A stretch of 64,000 nucleotides of DNA from Cohnella cholangitidis (GCF_014107495.1 NZ_CP041969.1:4203501-4267500), one strand, 5' to 3'. Positions 50,940 to 60,295 are shown, numbered from the stretch's first letter. Notes: generated by a model not told the origin, from the sequence alone. A program made the numbers and translations.

Positions 50940-52049
50940 ATGGCGACGACGGAATGGAAATTCGATTTCGGAATCGGCGAGGCGGCGGACGGATATACGA
51001 AGGTGACCGCGGAATGCGGATACGATTCAGCGCGAGGTTACGGCTTTACGGACGTATCGCGGGTAACCGCGCGCGATCGTAAAGCGCCCGATGCGTTAAA
51101 GCGCGATCTGTGCATTCCCGCGGATACGTCATTCCGGCTAGACGTGCCGAACGGCAATTATGCGGTATCGATAGTGATGGGGGACTGGATCGTACCGGCA
51201 TGCACGACGCTCAAGGCGAGTCCGGGCAGGCTGTTGATCCGTCATCGCGCCGTATCCGCCGGACAGTTCGTGCGCGAGACGGTCGCGGTATACGTGCGCG
51301 ACGGTCATATGAACCTATCGTTCTCCGGGCCGGCGCCGAGAGTGAACGCGCTCGAAATCCAGGCGGTTCCTCGTGCGATCAATCTTTATTTGGCGGGAGA
51401 TTCGACGGTGACCGACCAACCCGAGGAGGGGTTCCCCTATGCCGGTTGGGGGCAGATGCTCCCGGCGTTCCTCAAGCACGATGTCGTCGTCGCCAATCAT
51501 GCGATGTCCGGCCGAAGCTCGAAGAGCTTCATCGACGAAGACAGGCTGAACGCGATCTTGCAAGAAATCAAAGCCAACGATTACTTGTTCGTTCAATTCG
51601 GGCATAACGATCAGAAGACGGACGAAGAGCGATATACCGACCCGTCTACGACTTATAAAAGTTATCTTGAGCAGTATATCGATGGCGCTCGGTCTAAAGG
51701 CGCATTCCCGGTGTTGATTACTTCCGTGCATCGGCGCTTCTACGAAGCGGACGGACGGATAAAGGATACTCACGGGCCTTATGCGGAAGCCGTTCGCGAG
51801 CTTGCGGCCGAACGGGATGTTCCGTTAATCGATTTGGCCGAGATGAGCAAACGATTGTTCGAGGAGATCGGACCGGAAGAAGCGAAGTCTATCTTCATGT
51901 GGGGAGCACCCGGCGAGTTCGCTCATTTCCCCGGCGGTATCGAGGACAATACGCATTTTCAAGAACAGGGAGCGATACGCGTCGCGGAGCTGGTCGTCTC
52001 GGGAATTCGGTCGGCCGCGATCTGGCCGCTTGCGATGTATTTAAGATAA
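50940..52049 (+). CDS. CE12 rhamnogalacturonan acetylesterase with N-terminal beta domain
   Basis: Cytoplasmic SGNH esterase of 369 residues, start ATG after GAGGGGGG. An N-terminal galactose-binding-like domain (about 1-140: WKFDFGIGEAADGYTKVTA, NGNYAVSIVMGD) precedes the esterase. Catalytic Ser is in LAGDSTVTD (about residue 155), Gly in MSGRSS, Asn in FGHNDQKTD, and the Asp/His pair in EDNTHFQEQG. This is the arrangement of Bacillus YesY and RhgT. It removes acetyl groups from rhamnogalacturonan oligomers, consistent with the yes genes after it. Confidence 0.87.
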   Translation: MATTEWKFDFGIGEAADGYTKVTAECGYDSARGYGFTDVSRVTARDRKAPDALKRDLCIPADTSFRLDVPNGNYAVSIVMGDWIVPACTTLKASPGRLLIRHRAVSAGQFVRETVAVYVRDGHMNLSFSGPAPRVNALEIQAVPRAINLYLAGDSTVTDQPEEGFPYAGWGQMLPAFLKHDVVVANHAMSGRSSKSFIDEDRLNAILQEIKANDYLFVQFGHNDQKTDEERYTDPSTTYKSYLEQYIDGARSKGAFPVLITSVHRRFYEADGRIKDTHGPYAEAVRELAAERDVPLIDLAEMSKRLFEEIGPEEAKSIFMWGAPGEFAHFPGGIEDNTHFQEQGAIRVAELVVSGIRSAAIWPLAMYLR

Positions 52050-52152
52050 TCGGCGGTTCGTTGGTAAATGAAACCGCTTGCTTTACAGGGGTAACCGAGG
52101 ATGTCATACTGTCTATTACTTATTTGGATTGACGGAAAGGATGGCATCCGGC

Positions 52153-53898
52153 ATGCAGAAATGGTTTATTTCCTTTCGGCACATGAAAATCAAGAACAAG
52201 CTGTCGATCCTGTTCGCGCTCATTATCGCGGTTACTTTCTCTTTTACGTTTCTCGTTCAGCAATATGCCTTTTCTATTTACGATCAGCAGTTGTACGACA
52301 AGTCGTCGCAGGTGCTCAATCTATCCTCGGCCGCGATCGAGACTAAGCTTGGCCGCATCGAGCAGATGTCCTATGACATCATCGCGGACATTCAGCTTCA
52401 GAGCCAACTACTGTCCATTAAAAATGCCGATTCCGAATACGATAAGCTTATTTTAAGGCAAAAGCTAATCGATCGGCTTCTGACTTACGCCGGTTCGGAG
52501 CCGTCCATATACTCTATTCAGCTGATGGATTCCCATGGCAAAGAGAACGGCGTCGGAAACGTGACCGAGATAGACGCGGCGAAGAGTAGTCGGATCAAGG
52601 AGCTGACGAGCGCGGCGGAAGGGGACAATCTGTGGATCTATCCCGACGAGCAAGATCCGGCGCTTATCTCCGCGAGGGAAATTCGTTCGTTCAACAATAC
52701 GAACTTCGACCTGCAATATCTGGGAACGCTAGTCATTCGGATTAACATCGCGAAGATCGCGCAGCAATATTCCGCCGCGGAAGGGGATTTGATTCTGTTC
52801 TCCGGCGAAGAGGTTATTTATCCGAAGGAACCTCTGTTCAGCCTAGCGGAAGTTGACAGCTCCATTCGGTTTCCGAAAGGCTATTTCACTCGGAAAATAG
52901 ACGGCCATTCGTACTTTATCTCGTACACGAAATCGGCCAATACGGGATGGACGTACTTGAATATCACCCCTTTCAATCAAATTTTCGAACGGGTTATTTT
53001 CATTAAAGAGCTTGTCGTCGTCGTGTTCGTCGGGATATTCGCGCTCGTGATGCTGCTCGGAGTCCGGTTCTCCAGAAGCTTGACCCGTCCGATCGACGGT
53101 TTGATTGCCCGAATGAAGATGGCCGAGAAAGGGAATTTCGCCGGGGCGCATCTGCAAACGGCGGACGACACCCCGATGTCCATGGACGAGATGGGGCTGC
53201 TGCACCGGACGTTCCGGTTGATGGTCGAACGGATTAATACGCTCATTACGGAAAATTACGCAAACCAGCTGCTAATCAAGGAAACGGAATTCAAGGCGTT
53301 GCAAGCGCAGATCAACCCTCATTTCTTATATAACACGCTGGAATCGATCAACTGGATCGCCAAGGTGAACAAGCAAACGCAAATTTCGAACATGGTGGAA
53401 TCGCTGGGTTTCCTGCTGCGCAATTCCATTAACATGAAGGAAGAGATTCTAACCCTTGGCGAAGAGCTTGAGGTCGTTAGAAGCTACGTGACGATTCAGA
53501 AGTACCGATTCGACGAAAGGTTGGACTTCAAGCTCGAGGTTCCGAACGGCTTGCTGTACCGCAAGTTGCCGAAGTTGACGCTTCAGCCGCTCTTGGAAAA
53601 CGCGATTCAATACGCTTTGGAACCGACGATAGGAACAAGCCGTATTGTCGTTCGAGCCGAACTGGAGAACGAAGGCCTCTTGATTACGGTCGAGGATGAC
53701 GGCCCCGGCATGCCGCAAGATACGCTAATGCGGTTGCGCAGCGGGGATATGAAAGCCAAAGGCAAAGGGATCGGCTTGTTGAACATCGACGAACGGATCA
53801 AAATCGCATTCGGGGAGCAATACGGAATCCGGATAGACAGCGCCTTCGGAAACGGCACTCGGGTGATTATTGTCTTGCCGAGGGAAGAGGGGGAGTAA
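52153..53898 (+). CDS. yesM: Sensor histidine kinase YesM
   Basis: Kinase of 581 residues, start ATG 52153 eight bases after AGGATGG; ATG 52141 is possible. Topology: helix near residues 15-35, extracellular sensor domain (about 38-275), helix near 280-305 (ELVVVVFVGIFALVMLLGV), HAMP domain, then the YesM-type kinase core with the phospho-acceptor His in INPHFLYNTLESINW and ATPase motifs LLENAIQYALEP, VEDDGPGMP and GKGIGLLNIDERI. It pairs with YesN, encoded three bases downstream. The likely signal is a pectin-derived oligomer, inferred from context. Confidence 0.88.
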   Translation: MQKWFISFRHMKIKNKLSILFALIIAVTFSFTFLVQQYAFSIYDQQLYDKSSQVLNLSSAAIETKLGRIEQMSYDIIADIQLQSQLLSIKNADSEYDKLILRQKLIDRLLTYAGSEPSIYSIQLMDSHGKENGVGNVTEIDAAKSSRIKELTSAAEGDNLWIYPDEQDPALISAREIRSFNNTNFDLQYLGTLVIRINIAKIAQQYSAAEGDLILFSGEEVIYPKEPLFSLAEVDSSIRFPKGYFTRKIDGHSYFISYTKSANTGWTYLNITPFNQIFERVIFIKELVVVVFVGIFALVMLLGVRFSRSLTRPIDGLIARMKMAEKGNFAGAHLQTADDTPMSMDEMGLLHRTFRLMVERINTLITENYANQLLIKETEFKALQAQINPHFLYNTLESINWIAKVNKQTQISNMVESLGFLLRNSINMKEEILTLGEELEVVRSYVTIQKYRFDERLDFKLEVPNGLLYRKLPKLTLQPLLENAIQYALEPTIGTSRIVVRAELENEGLLITVEDDGPGMPQDTLMRLRSGDMKAKGKGIGLLNIDERIKIAFGEQYGIRIDSAFGNGTRVIIVLPREEGE

Positions 53899-53901
53899 TC
53901 G

Positions 53902-55464
53902 ATGTACAAAGTGATGCTTGTAGACGACGAGAAGATCATTCTTGACGGCATATCGCAGATGATCGACTGGGCTTCGCTCGGAACGCGGTTGATCGGAACG
54001 GCTCCGAACGGAGTAGAGGCCTATGAGAGAATTAAAGAGCTGCTGCCGGATATCGTCGTCAGCGACATTCGGATGCCGGGCATGGACGGACTAGAGCTCG
54101 TGGCCGCCGTACATCGGTCTCATCCGGGCATTCGGTTCGTGCTTCTATCCGGCTTCGGGGAATTCGATTATGCCAGTCGCGCCATGCAATACGGCGTCAA
54201 GCACTATTTGCTGAAGCCGACGAACGAGAATAAAATCGCCGAGGCGCTGTCGGAAATCGTGGCGGAGATTGAATCGGACGAGCAACGGGAACGATTCGTC
54301 AGCGCGATCAAGCAAGGGCTGCAAAAGGCGATACCGCATGTGAAACAACAGGTGTTGAAAGAATTCGTTACGAACAAAACTTACGGAAGCCGGGACTGGG
54401 ATTATTACCGGGAGCTGTTTCAGTTCGAATTCGAGCGTCCCGTGCGCTTGTTGCTGTTCCAGCTAGAGGGTGCAGTAGAGTTCGAGCACCTGTTCGCGAT
54501 CAAGAACATTGCCGAGGATCTTTTGGACACGACCTTGCTCAGCACGACGATCGGCGATCACGTGCTCGTTCTAGTCGAAGATACGCTCGAACTGTCGGAG
54601 CTGTACCGGCGTATTCATGAGATTCGGGATACGTTCCTTCGTTACTACAAGCTGGACGCGACGATCGCCTTAAGCGAGCCGGATCGGATTACCCAAGCGC
54701 GCAGCTTGTATCAGGAAACGTTGCAGAGCTTGAATTACCGGTTCTATCTCGGCGAAGGCGGTTTGATCACGCGCAAGGATACCGGAGCGCGGGGGCCGGA
54801 GTTAACGGGACATTTCAACTTCGAGGAAGAGAGGCTGACGATGCCGGTGCAGTCCGGCCATCGGGAAGAGGCGGAACAGGCTTTATCCAGCCTGATGGAC
54901 GAGCTCATGCACGCCAAGCTCGACATCAACGTGACGAAAACTTATGTCATCCAGCAATTCGTGTCGCTGTTGCGTCTCGGAGACCCGCAACAGATGAACC
55001 GTTACTACGGGCGCTTGTCCGAACTCGTGGAGATGAATACGCTGCAAGCGATTCAAGAGCTGCTCGAAAATACGGTCAGGGAGATCGTTCAATACCACTA
55101 CGAGCGCAACGTGGTTAAGCATACGTCGATCGTTCGCAAGGTCATCGATATCGTCGACGAACAGCTTGGCAACTCCGAATTGTCGCTTAACTTGGTGGCC
55201 AGCGAAATGCTATACATGAACGCGGACTATTTAGGCAAGCTGTTCAAGAAGGAAACCGGGGAGAAATTTTCCAACTACGTGGTGAAAGCGCGGATCAAAA
55301 AAGCGACGGAATTGATGGCGAAGGATCCCGATATCAAAATTTTCGAAATGGCCGAACTGCTCGGCTTTGGAGATAATCCCCAGTATTTCAGCCAGGTGTT
55401 CAAGAAACAAATGGGATGTACTCCGTCCGAATATATGAAGCTTCCGGACAACTCTGGTTTTTGA
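53902..55464 (+). CDS. yesN: Response regulator YesN with AraC-type DNA-binding domain
   Basis: Regulator of 520 residues. Receiver domain at the N-terminus with LVDDEKIILDG, phospho-acceptor Asp in IVVSDIRMPGMDG (about residue 55), Ser in LLSGFGEFDYA and Lys in YLLKPTNE. A long middle domain spans about 130-400. The C-terminal AraC HTH pair includes LSLNLVASEMLYMNADYLGKLFKKETGEKF and MAELLGFGDNPQYFSQVFKKQMGCTPSEY in sequence. Its stop codon lies in the 60-bp element that precedes yesO, its probable target. Confidence 0.88.
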   Translation: MYKVMLVDDEKIILDGISQMIDWASLGTRLIGTAPNGVEAYERIKELLPDIVVSDIRMPGMDGLELVAAVHRSHPGIRFVLLSGFGEFDYASRAMQYGVKHYLLKPTNENKIAEALSEIVAEIESDEQRERFVSAIKQGLQKAIPHVKQQVLKEFVTNKTYGSRDWDYYRELFQFEFERPVRLLLFQLEGAVEFEHLFAIKNIAEDLLDTTLLSTTIGDHVLVLVEDTLELSELYRRIHEIRDTFLRYYKLDATIALSEPDRITQARSLYQETLQSLNYRFYLGEGGLITRKDTGARGPELTGHFNFEEERLTMPVQSGHREEAEQALSSLMDELMHAKLDINVTKTYVIQQFVSLLRLGDPQQMNRYYGRLSELVEMNTLQAIQELLENTVREIVQYHYERNVVKHTSIVRKVIDIVDEQLGNSELSLNLVASEMLYMNADYLGKLFKKETGEKFSNYVVKARIKKATELMAKDPDIKIFEMAELLGFGDNPQYFSQVFKKQMGCTPSEYMKLPDNSGF

Positions 55465-55536
55465 ACAAACAGCACGGTTTTTTGAATTACGCTTTCGGTC
55501 TATCCCGCTGATAATAGGAAATGTAAGCACTATCAA
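55460..55536 (+). promoter_or_regulatory. Conserved 60-bp element and cre-like site before yesO
   Basis: The element at 55460-55519 has TTTGAACAAA, then ACGGTTTTTTG, and 26 bases later ATAATAGGA. The element at 57335-57394 before yesP has the same blocks at the same distances. A cre-like ATGTAAGCACTATCAA (55521-55536, one mismatch) follows at once. It probably contains the YesN site and the core promoter. Confidence 0.6.
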
Positions 55537-55567
55537 AAACTACTCAAGGCTCAGGGGAGGGCTACAA

Positions 55568-56926
55568 ATGAAAAAAGCACTAACGGGGTTAGTAATGCTT
55601 GCTTTAATCATTAGCATGATCGGATGCGGCTCCAATAACAACAAAGACGCGGCTAGCTCCGCGCCGGCGGCGTCGTCGCCAGCGGCGAGCTCGGGAGAAG
55701 CTTCTCCGGCGGCATCGGACGGCGACAAGAAAGATCCGGTCACTTTGCGCGTTGCCTGGTGGGGCGGCCAAGCTCGGCATGATTATACTTTGAAAGTTAT
55801 CGAGCTTTACGAATCGCTTAACCCGCACGTAACGATCGAGCCTGAGTATGCTTCTTTCGACGATCACTGGAAAAAGCTCGCTCCGAACGCGGCTGCAGGC
55901 AATCTTCCCGACGTCATTCAAATGGACATTTCGTACCTCTCCCAATACGGCGGTCGCGGGCAGCTGGAAGATCTAACTTCCTTCACGCAGAACGGCACTA
56001 TCGATGTTAGCTCCATTAGCGACGCTTCGTTGTCCGGCGGGAAAATCGGCGACCAATTGTTCGCCATGAACCTTGGTTCCAATGCTCTCTTGGCCGTAGT
56101 CGATAAAGCAATGCTGGAAAAAGCCGGCGGTACGATGCCGACGCAAGATTGGAAATGGGAAGACTTCACCAGGCTTGGACCGATTATGAAGGCTCAAGGA
56201 AAAATTTTGACGCAAGATCTTCGCCATGACGTGTTCTTCCCGTTCTACTTGAGAAGCCAAGGCCAACATATGTACGCGGCCGACGGCACGAGCTTAGGCT
56301 ATTCCGACGATAAACCGTTCATCGACTTCTATAATATGTACAAAACGTGGTACGACAACGGCAATCTGTTGTCTCTCGACAAGCTGGCGCAGAAAAAAGG
56401 TACGCCTGAAGACGGCGAGCTTGAGCTTGGCAACGCGGTCAGCACATGGGGCTGGTCCAACCAATTCATCCTGTCTTCCAGCGTAGCGAAGCGTCCTTTC
56501 GAAATCCTGCCCGTTCCGGGCTGGAACGAGAACAAAGCTTTGTTCTTGAAACCGAGCATGTACTTCTCGATCGCGAAAAATTCGAAAGCCAAAGAAGAAG
56601 CGGCGAAATTCATCAACTTCTGGGTTAACGATATCGAAGCGAACAAAATCATCATGGGCGAGCGCGGCGTTCCGGTTTCCTCCAAAGTGAAGGAAGCGTT
56701 GAAGCCGAGCTTGACTCCGGATCAAGTGAAAGTATTCGACTATGTTGCATGGGCTGAACAAAACAGCAGCCAAATGGATCCTCCGAACCCAGTGGGAGCG
56801 GTCGAAGTCGACAAGCTTCTGAAAGATACGGCCGAACAAATTCTGTACAAGAAGCTGTCCGTTGAAGAAGGCGCGGCTAAGTTCCGCGAAGAAGCGAACA
56901 AAATTCTCGCTAAAAACAAAAAATAA
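55568..56926 (+). CDS. yesO: YesO-like binding lipoprotein for rhamnogalacturonan oligomers
   Basis: Solute-binding protein of 452 residues with lipobox MIGC near residue 19, then an Ala/Ser-rich linker to about 55. Mature part: TLRVAWWGGQARHDYTLKVIELYE, PDVIQMDISYLSQYGG, ILTQDLRHD and GWSNQFILSSS. The position between yesN and yesPQ and the GH105 gene match the Bacillus yes cluster. ATG after AGGGGAGGG. A strong terminator follows, so most transcripts should stop before yesP. Confidence 0.83.
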   Translation: MKKALTGLVMLALIISMIGCGSNNNKDAASSAPAASSPAASSGEASPAASDGDKKDPVTLRVAWWGGQARHDYTLKVIELYESLNPHVTIEPEYASFDDHWKKLAPNAAAGNLPDVIQMDISYLSQYGGRGQLEDLTSFTQNGTIDVSSISDASLSGGKIGDQLFAMNLGSNALLAVVDKAMLEKAGGTMPTQDWKWEDFTRLGPIMKAQGKILTQDLRHDVFFPFYLRSQGQHMYAADGTSLGYSDDKPFIDFYNMYKTWYDNGNLLSLDKLAQKKGTPEDGELELGNAVSTWGWSNQFILSSSVAKRPFEILPVPGWNENKALFLKPSMYFSIAKNSKAKEEAAKFINFWVNDIEANKIIMGERGVPVSSKVKEALKPSLTPDQVKVFDYVAWAEQNSSQMDPPNPVGAVEVDKLLKDTAEQILYKKLSVEEGAAKFREEANKILAKNKK

Positions 56927-56940
56927 TAAGCGTACGGAAG

Positions 56941-56979
56941 GCCGGATCCGCGATATTCGCGGGTTCGGCTTTTTTTTTG
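56941..56979 (+). terminator. Intrinsic terminator after yesO
   Basis: Twelve-pair stem (56941-56952 with 56958-56969, including mismatches and a G-T pair) and nine T residues at 56970-56978. Confidence 0.83.
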
Positions 56980-57334
56980 TTGTTGTTGCCGCTTGCTCCC
57001 GCACCCCGCACCCCGCACCCGCACCCGCCGCGCTCCCGCACCCCGCACCCCGCACGAAGACGCCAAAAGACTAGCGAGTTTTCTCGCTGCGCTAAAATAA
57101 ATGGATTTATCCATTTATTTCTAGGTTTCAAGGTCAATTCATGCGAAATAACTGTATAAATCCAGTTATTCCATCGGGGGCCTAGTGATTAAGCGTTACA
57201 TTCTGTTAGTCAGATGCCTCTGCCCGCACGAGTCTTCGCCAAGCGCCGGTACGCCTCACTTACGGTAAACCCCCGCCCCGCCAAGCGCCGGAACGCCTCG
57301 ATCACGCGAACCCGCCTCTTGACCATGTCGGCTA
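56980..57334. repeat. Non-coding gap between yesO and yesP with short repeats and palindromes
   Basis: This stretch holds no credible gene. It contains about nine copies of a C-rich CACCCCG/CACCCG heptamer or hexamer (about 56995-57055), a perfect 12-bp palindrome AAATAAATGGAT-TT-ATCCATTTATTT in sequence at 57095-57120, an 8-bp inverted repeat AATAACTG/CAGTTATT at 57147-57170, and two copies of CGCCAAGCGCCGG 42 bases apart (57237 and 57279). The composition swings sharply from C-rich to AT-rich and back. Confidence 0.75.
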
Positions 57335-57414
57335 TTTGAACAAAAACAACGGTTTTTTGCATTCAGATGTTCGATTCGGAACTTCATAATAGGAGTATAA
57401 GTAAACGCTTTCTA
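57335..57414 (+). promoter_or_regulatory. Conserved 60-bp element and cre-like site before yesP
   Basis: TTTGAACAAA (57335-57344), ACGGTTTTTTG (57349-57359) and ATAATAGGA (57386-57394) reproduce the yesO element with identical spacing. After it comes AAGTAAACGCTTTCTA (57399-57414), which has the cre core with two mismatches at the outer positions. Confidence 0.58.
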
Positions 57415-57492
57415 GTCGTAACCGATTCGTCGAGACGAAAGATGCCTTATTCGATGGAACAACGAACCTGACATGCCCAAGGAGCTGAAATC

Positions 57493-58392
57493 ATGAAACT
57501 ACGCGAGAATAACCATGTGGTGGGCTACTTGTTCGCCTCTCCCTTCATCTTGGGTTTCCTAGTGTTTATCGTTTACCCGGTGTTCTCCTCCCTGTACTAC
57601 TCCTTTACGGATTATAATCTGCTGGAGGCGCCGAATTGGGTCGGCTTGGACAATTACCGCACGATGTTCACGGATGACGAGAAGTACATGAAATCGATCT
57701 CCGTCACTCTTAATTACGTGTTCGCCAGCGTGCCGTTAAGGCTTGCTTTCGCCCTCGGCGTCGCGATGCTTCTTAACAAAGCCATCTCGGGCATCGGACT
57801 ATATCGCTCGGCTTATTACCTCCCGTCGCTGATCGGCGGCAGCGTCGCCGTATCGATTCTATGGTCGCAAGTGTTCGGGGATCAAGGATTAGTCAACTCC
57901 GCGCTGGGCTTGATAGGAATAGACTCGGACACGTCTTGGATCGGGAATCCTTCGACGGCGTTATGGACGTTAATCGCTTTGTCCGTCTGGCAGTTCGGCT
58001 CGTCGATGCTGATTTTCCTGGCGGGGCTCAAGAACATCCCTAAAGATTATTACGAAGCCGCGAGCGTGGACGGAGCGAACAAAGTTCGCCAGTTTTTCAA
58101 AATTACGCTTCCGCTGCTCAGCCCGATTATTTTGTTTAACTTGATCATGCAGACGATCTCGGCCTTCATGACCTTCACTCCGGCTTACATTATCTCCAGA
58201 GGCGAGGGCGGCCCGCTTGATCAGACGCTGCTGTACTCCCTCTATCTGTACAAGAGAGCGTTCGTCTTCTACGAGATGGGCTATGCGTCGGCAATGGCTT
58301 GGGTTGCCTTGATCGTAATCGGTATAGTCACTTTGCTGATTTTCCAATCGTCGCGCTACTGGGTTCACTACGAATCGAAAGGAGACAAATAA
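57493..58392 (+). CDS. yesP: YesP-like ABC permease
   Basis: Permease of 299 residues, start ATG after CAAGGAG. Six helices, the first in YLFASPFILGFLVFIVYPVFSSLYYSF. EAA loop YEAASVDGANKVRQFFKITLPLL near residue 190. It has its own control region, separated by 566 bases from yesO. One base separates it from yesQ. Confidence 0.86.
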   Translation: MKLRENNHVVGYLFASPFILGFLVFIVYPVFSSLYYSFTDYNLLEAPNWVGLDNYRTMFTDDEKYMKSISVTLNYVFASVPLRLAFALGVAMLLNKAISGIGLYRSAYYLPSLIGGSVAVSILWSQVFGDQGLVNSALGLIGIDSDTSWIGNPSTALWTLIALSVWQFGSSMLIFLAGLKNIPKDYYEAASVDGANKVRQFFKITLPLLSPIILFNLIMQTISAFMTFTPAYIISRGEGGPLDQTLLYSLYLYKRAFVFYEMGYASAMAWVALIVIGIVTLLIFQSSRYWVHYESKGDK

Positions 58393-58393
58393 C

Positions 58394-59239
58394 ATGGCGA
58401 TCTCGCGCAAAAGATGGAAGTCGCTTTCTTATCATCTCCTCGTCGGCGGTTTGGCGCTTTGCATGATCTATCCGATCTTATGGCTGGTTGCCAGCTCCCT
58501 TAAGCCTAACGACGAAATTTTCTCGACGGCATACAGCCTCATTCCGAGCCGGCTCGAATGGAACAACTACGAAACCGGTTGGGAGGGCTTTGCCGGCAAT
58601 TCGTTCGGAACGTTCTTCAAAAACTCGTTTATCATCGTAATCCTCTCGACGATCGGAGCGGTTTGCAGCTCGGGGTTGGTTGCTTACGCGTTCGCGCGCA
58701 TTCCGTTCTTCGGCAAAGGGTTGTGGTTCGGTTGCATGATGCTGACGTTGATGCTGCCGCGCGACGTGACGATCATCCCGCAATACATCATGTTCTCGGA
58801 GTTCGGTTGGCTGCAATCGTTCAAGCCGCTCATCGTGCCGCAGTTTCTAGGCATTCCGTTCTTTATCTTCCTGATCATGCAGTTCATTCGGACGGTTCCG
58901 GTGGATCTGGACGAAGCGGCCAAGATCGACGGTTGCAGCAAATACGGCATTTTCTTCAAAATCATCCTGCCGCTTATCGTGCCAGCGCTTATGACGTCCG
59001 CTATCTTCTCTTTCTATTGGACGTGGGAGGATTTCCTCCACCCGTTGCTGTATTTGAACAAGCCGGATTTGTACCCGGTATCTCTTGCGCTTAAGTTGTT
59101 CCTTGACGGAGAGTCTCTTAACAACTGGGGCGGAATGTTCGCTATGTCGACGCTGTCGCTCGTGCCGGTATTCATCATTTTCTTCGTTTTCCAGAAATAT
59201 ATCGTCGAAGGCATCAGCACAAGCGGATTAAAGGGGTAA
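58394..59239 (+). CDS. yesQ: YesQ-like ABC permease
   Basis: Permease of 281 residues, start ATG nine bases after AAAGGAG. About six helices. EAA loop DEAAKIDGCSKYGIFFKIILPLI near residue 175; C-terminus YIVEGISTSGLKG. With YesO and YesP it forms an importer without a dedicated ATPase. The GH105 gene begins 24 bases later. Confidence 0.86.
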   Translation: MAISRKRWKSLSYHLLVGGLALCMIYPILWLVASSLKPNDEIFSTAYSLIPSRLEWNNYETGWEGFAGNSFGTFFKNSFIIVILSTIGAVCSSGLVAYAFARIPFFGKGLWFGCMMLTLMLPRDVTIIPQYIMFSEFGWLQSFKPLIVPQFLGIPFFIFLIMQFIRTVPVDLDEAAKIDGCSKYGIFFKIILPLIVPALMTSAIFSFYWTWEDFLHPLLYLNKPDLYPVSLALKLFLDGESLNNWGGMFAMSTLSLVPVFIIFFVFQKYIVEGISTSGLKG

Positions 59240-59263
59240 TTCACATTGGAGGGAGCAGACGAC

Positions 59264-60295
59264 ATGCCTGCATTGCAATTTAACGATAACGAAATCATCG
59301 ACGTCATCGATCGCGTAGTAGACCGGACCTTCCGGATGGACTTTAGTTGGGATTGGCCCGGCGGAGTAGCGTTCTACGGGGTGTGCGAAGCTTATGCGGC
59401 AACGGGTAAAGCGGAATATCTCGACAGGCTTAAAGCTTGGGTCGACGAAAATATGGAGGAAGGCCTGCCTAAGTTGTCCGTAAACGGCGTATCGATCGGG
59501 CATTCGCTGCTCACTTTATACGAGGTTACGAAGGACGAGCGCTATATCGAAACGGCGAAAGAAATGGCAGAGTATTTGACGCATGAAGCGGTGCGGTTCG
59601 GGGATGGCATTTTCCAGCATACCGTGAATTCCGAGACGTACAATTTCCCGGAGCAAGCTTGGGTAGACACGATGTTCATGGCGGGTTATTTTCTTCTGCG
59701 GATCGGCAAGCTGTTGAACCGGGAGGATTACTTCGCGGACGGTCTGCGCCAATATCACGGACATGAGAACGTGCTGCAGGATTCTCGCACGAACCTATAC
59801 TATCATGGCTGGGACAATATAGCGGGGAACCATATGTCGGGCATTCACTGGGCCAGGGGGAATTCGTGGGCGGCGCTAACGATGGCGCGGGCGCTCGACA
59901 TCGTACCGGTCGATCTTCCGAACTTCATGGTCATCGAAGGTTCGTTGCGCGACCAATTGAGCGCGCTGGTAAGGCTGCAGGACGAGTCGGGGTTATGGCA
60001 TACGATACTGGACGATCCGTCTTCTCCGCTGGAGACTTCGGGGTCGGCGGGAATCGCCGCCGCGCTTCTGACGAAAGGGCGTCTGTACAACAAATATACG
60101 CAGCGTTCCATCGACGGAATTGTGGCGCGGATAACGGAAGACGGAACGGTGACCGGGGTTTCGGCGGGCACGGCCGTCATGAAGGACGCGGCTGGCTACA
60201 GGGGCGTTCCGGACAAGAGAATCCAAGGTTGGGGACAAGGGTTGACGCTGGCCTTCCTGTCCGACGTACTGAACGTTCGCAAAAATCCATATTGA
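59264..60295 (+). CDS. yesR: GH105 unsaturated rhamnogalacturonyl hydrolase
   Basis: Cytoplasmic enzyme of 343 residues, the usual GH105 length; ATG 59264 follows GGAGGG at ten bases, so the TTG at 59246 is rejected. The (alpha/alpha)6 barrel shows the family motifs WDWPGGVAFYGVCEAYAATG, QAWVDTMFMAGYFLLRIGK (catalytic Asp in WVDT) and SGIHWARGNSWAAL. It cleaves the unsaturated galacturonyl residue left by rhamnogalacturonan lyases. It is the last gene of the yesPQR unit here; no lyase gene is in the window. Confidence 0.9.
   Translation: MPALQFNDNEIIDVIDRVVDRTFRMDFSWDWPGGVAFYGVCEAYAATGKAEYLDRLKAWVDENMEEGLPKLSVNGVSIGHSLLTLYEVTKDERYIETAKEMAEYLTHEAVRFGDGIFQHTVNSETYNFPEQAWVDTMFMAGYFLLRIGKLLNREDYFADGLRQYHGHENVLQDSRTNLYYHGWDNIAGNHMSGIHWARGNSWAALTMARALDIVPVDLPNFMVIEGSLRDQLSALVRLQDESGLWHTILDDPSSPLETSGSAGIAAALLTKGRLYNKYTQRSIDGIVARITEDGTVTGVSAGTAVMKDAAGYRGVPDKRIQGWGQGLTLAFLSDVLNVRKNPY

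Noticed and set aside
52060..52082. cre site before yesM
   Set aside because: The best alignment, around GAAACCGCTTGCTTT, has three mismatches to the consensus, too weak to list.
57095..57120. Terminator or IS end at the perfect AT-rich palindrome
   Set aside because: There is no T-run specific to one strand, no transposase gene, and no matching inverted copy at the other side of the gap.
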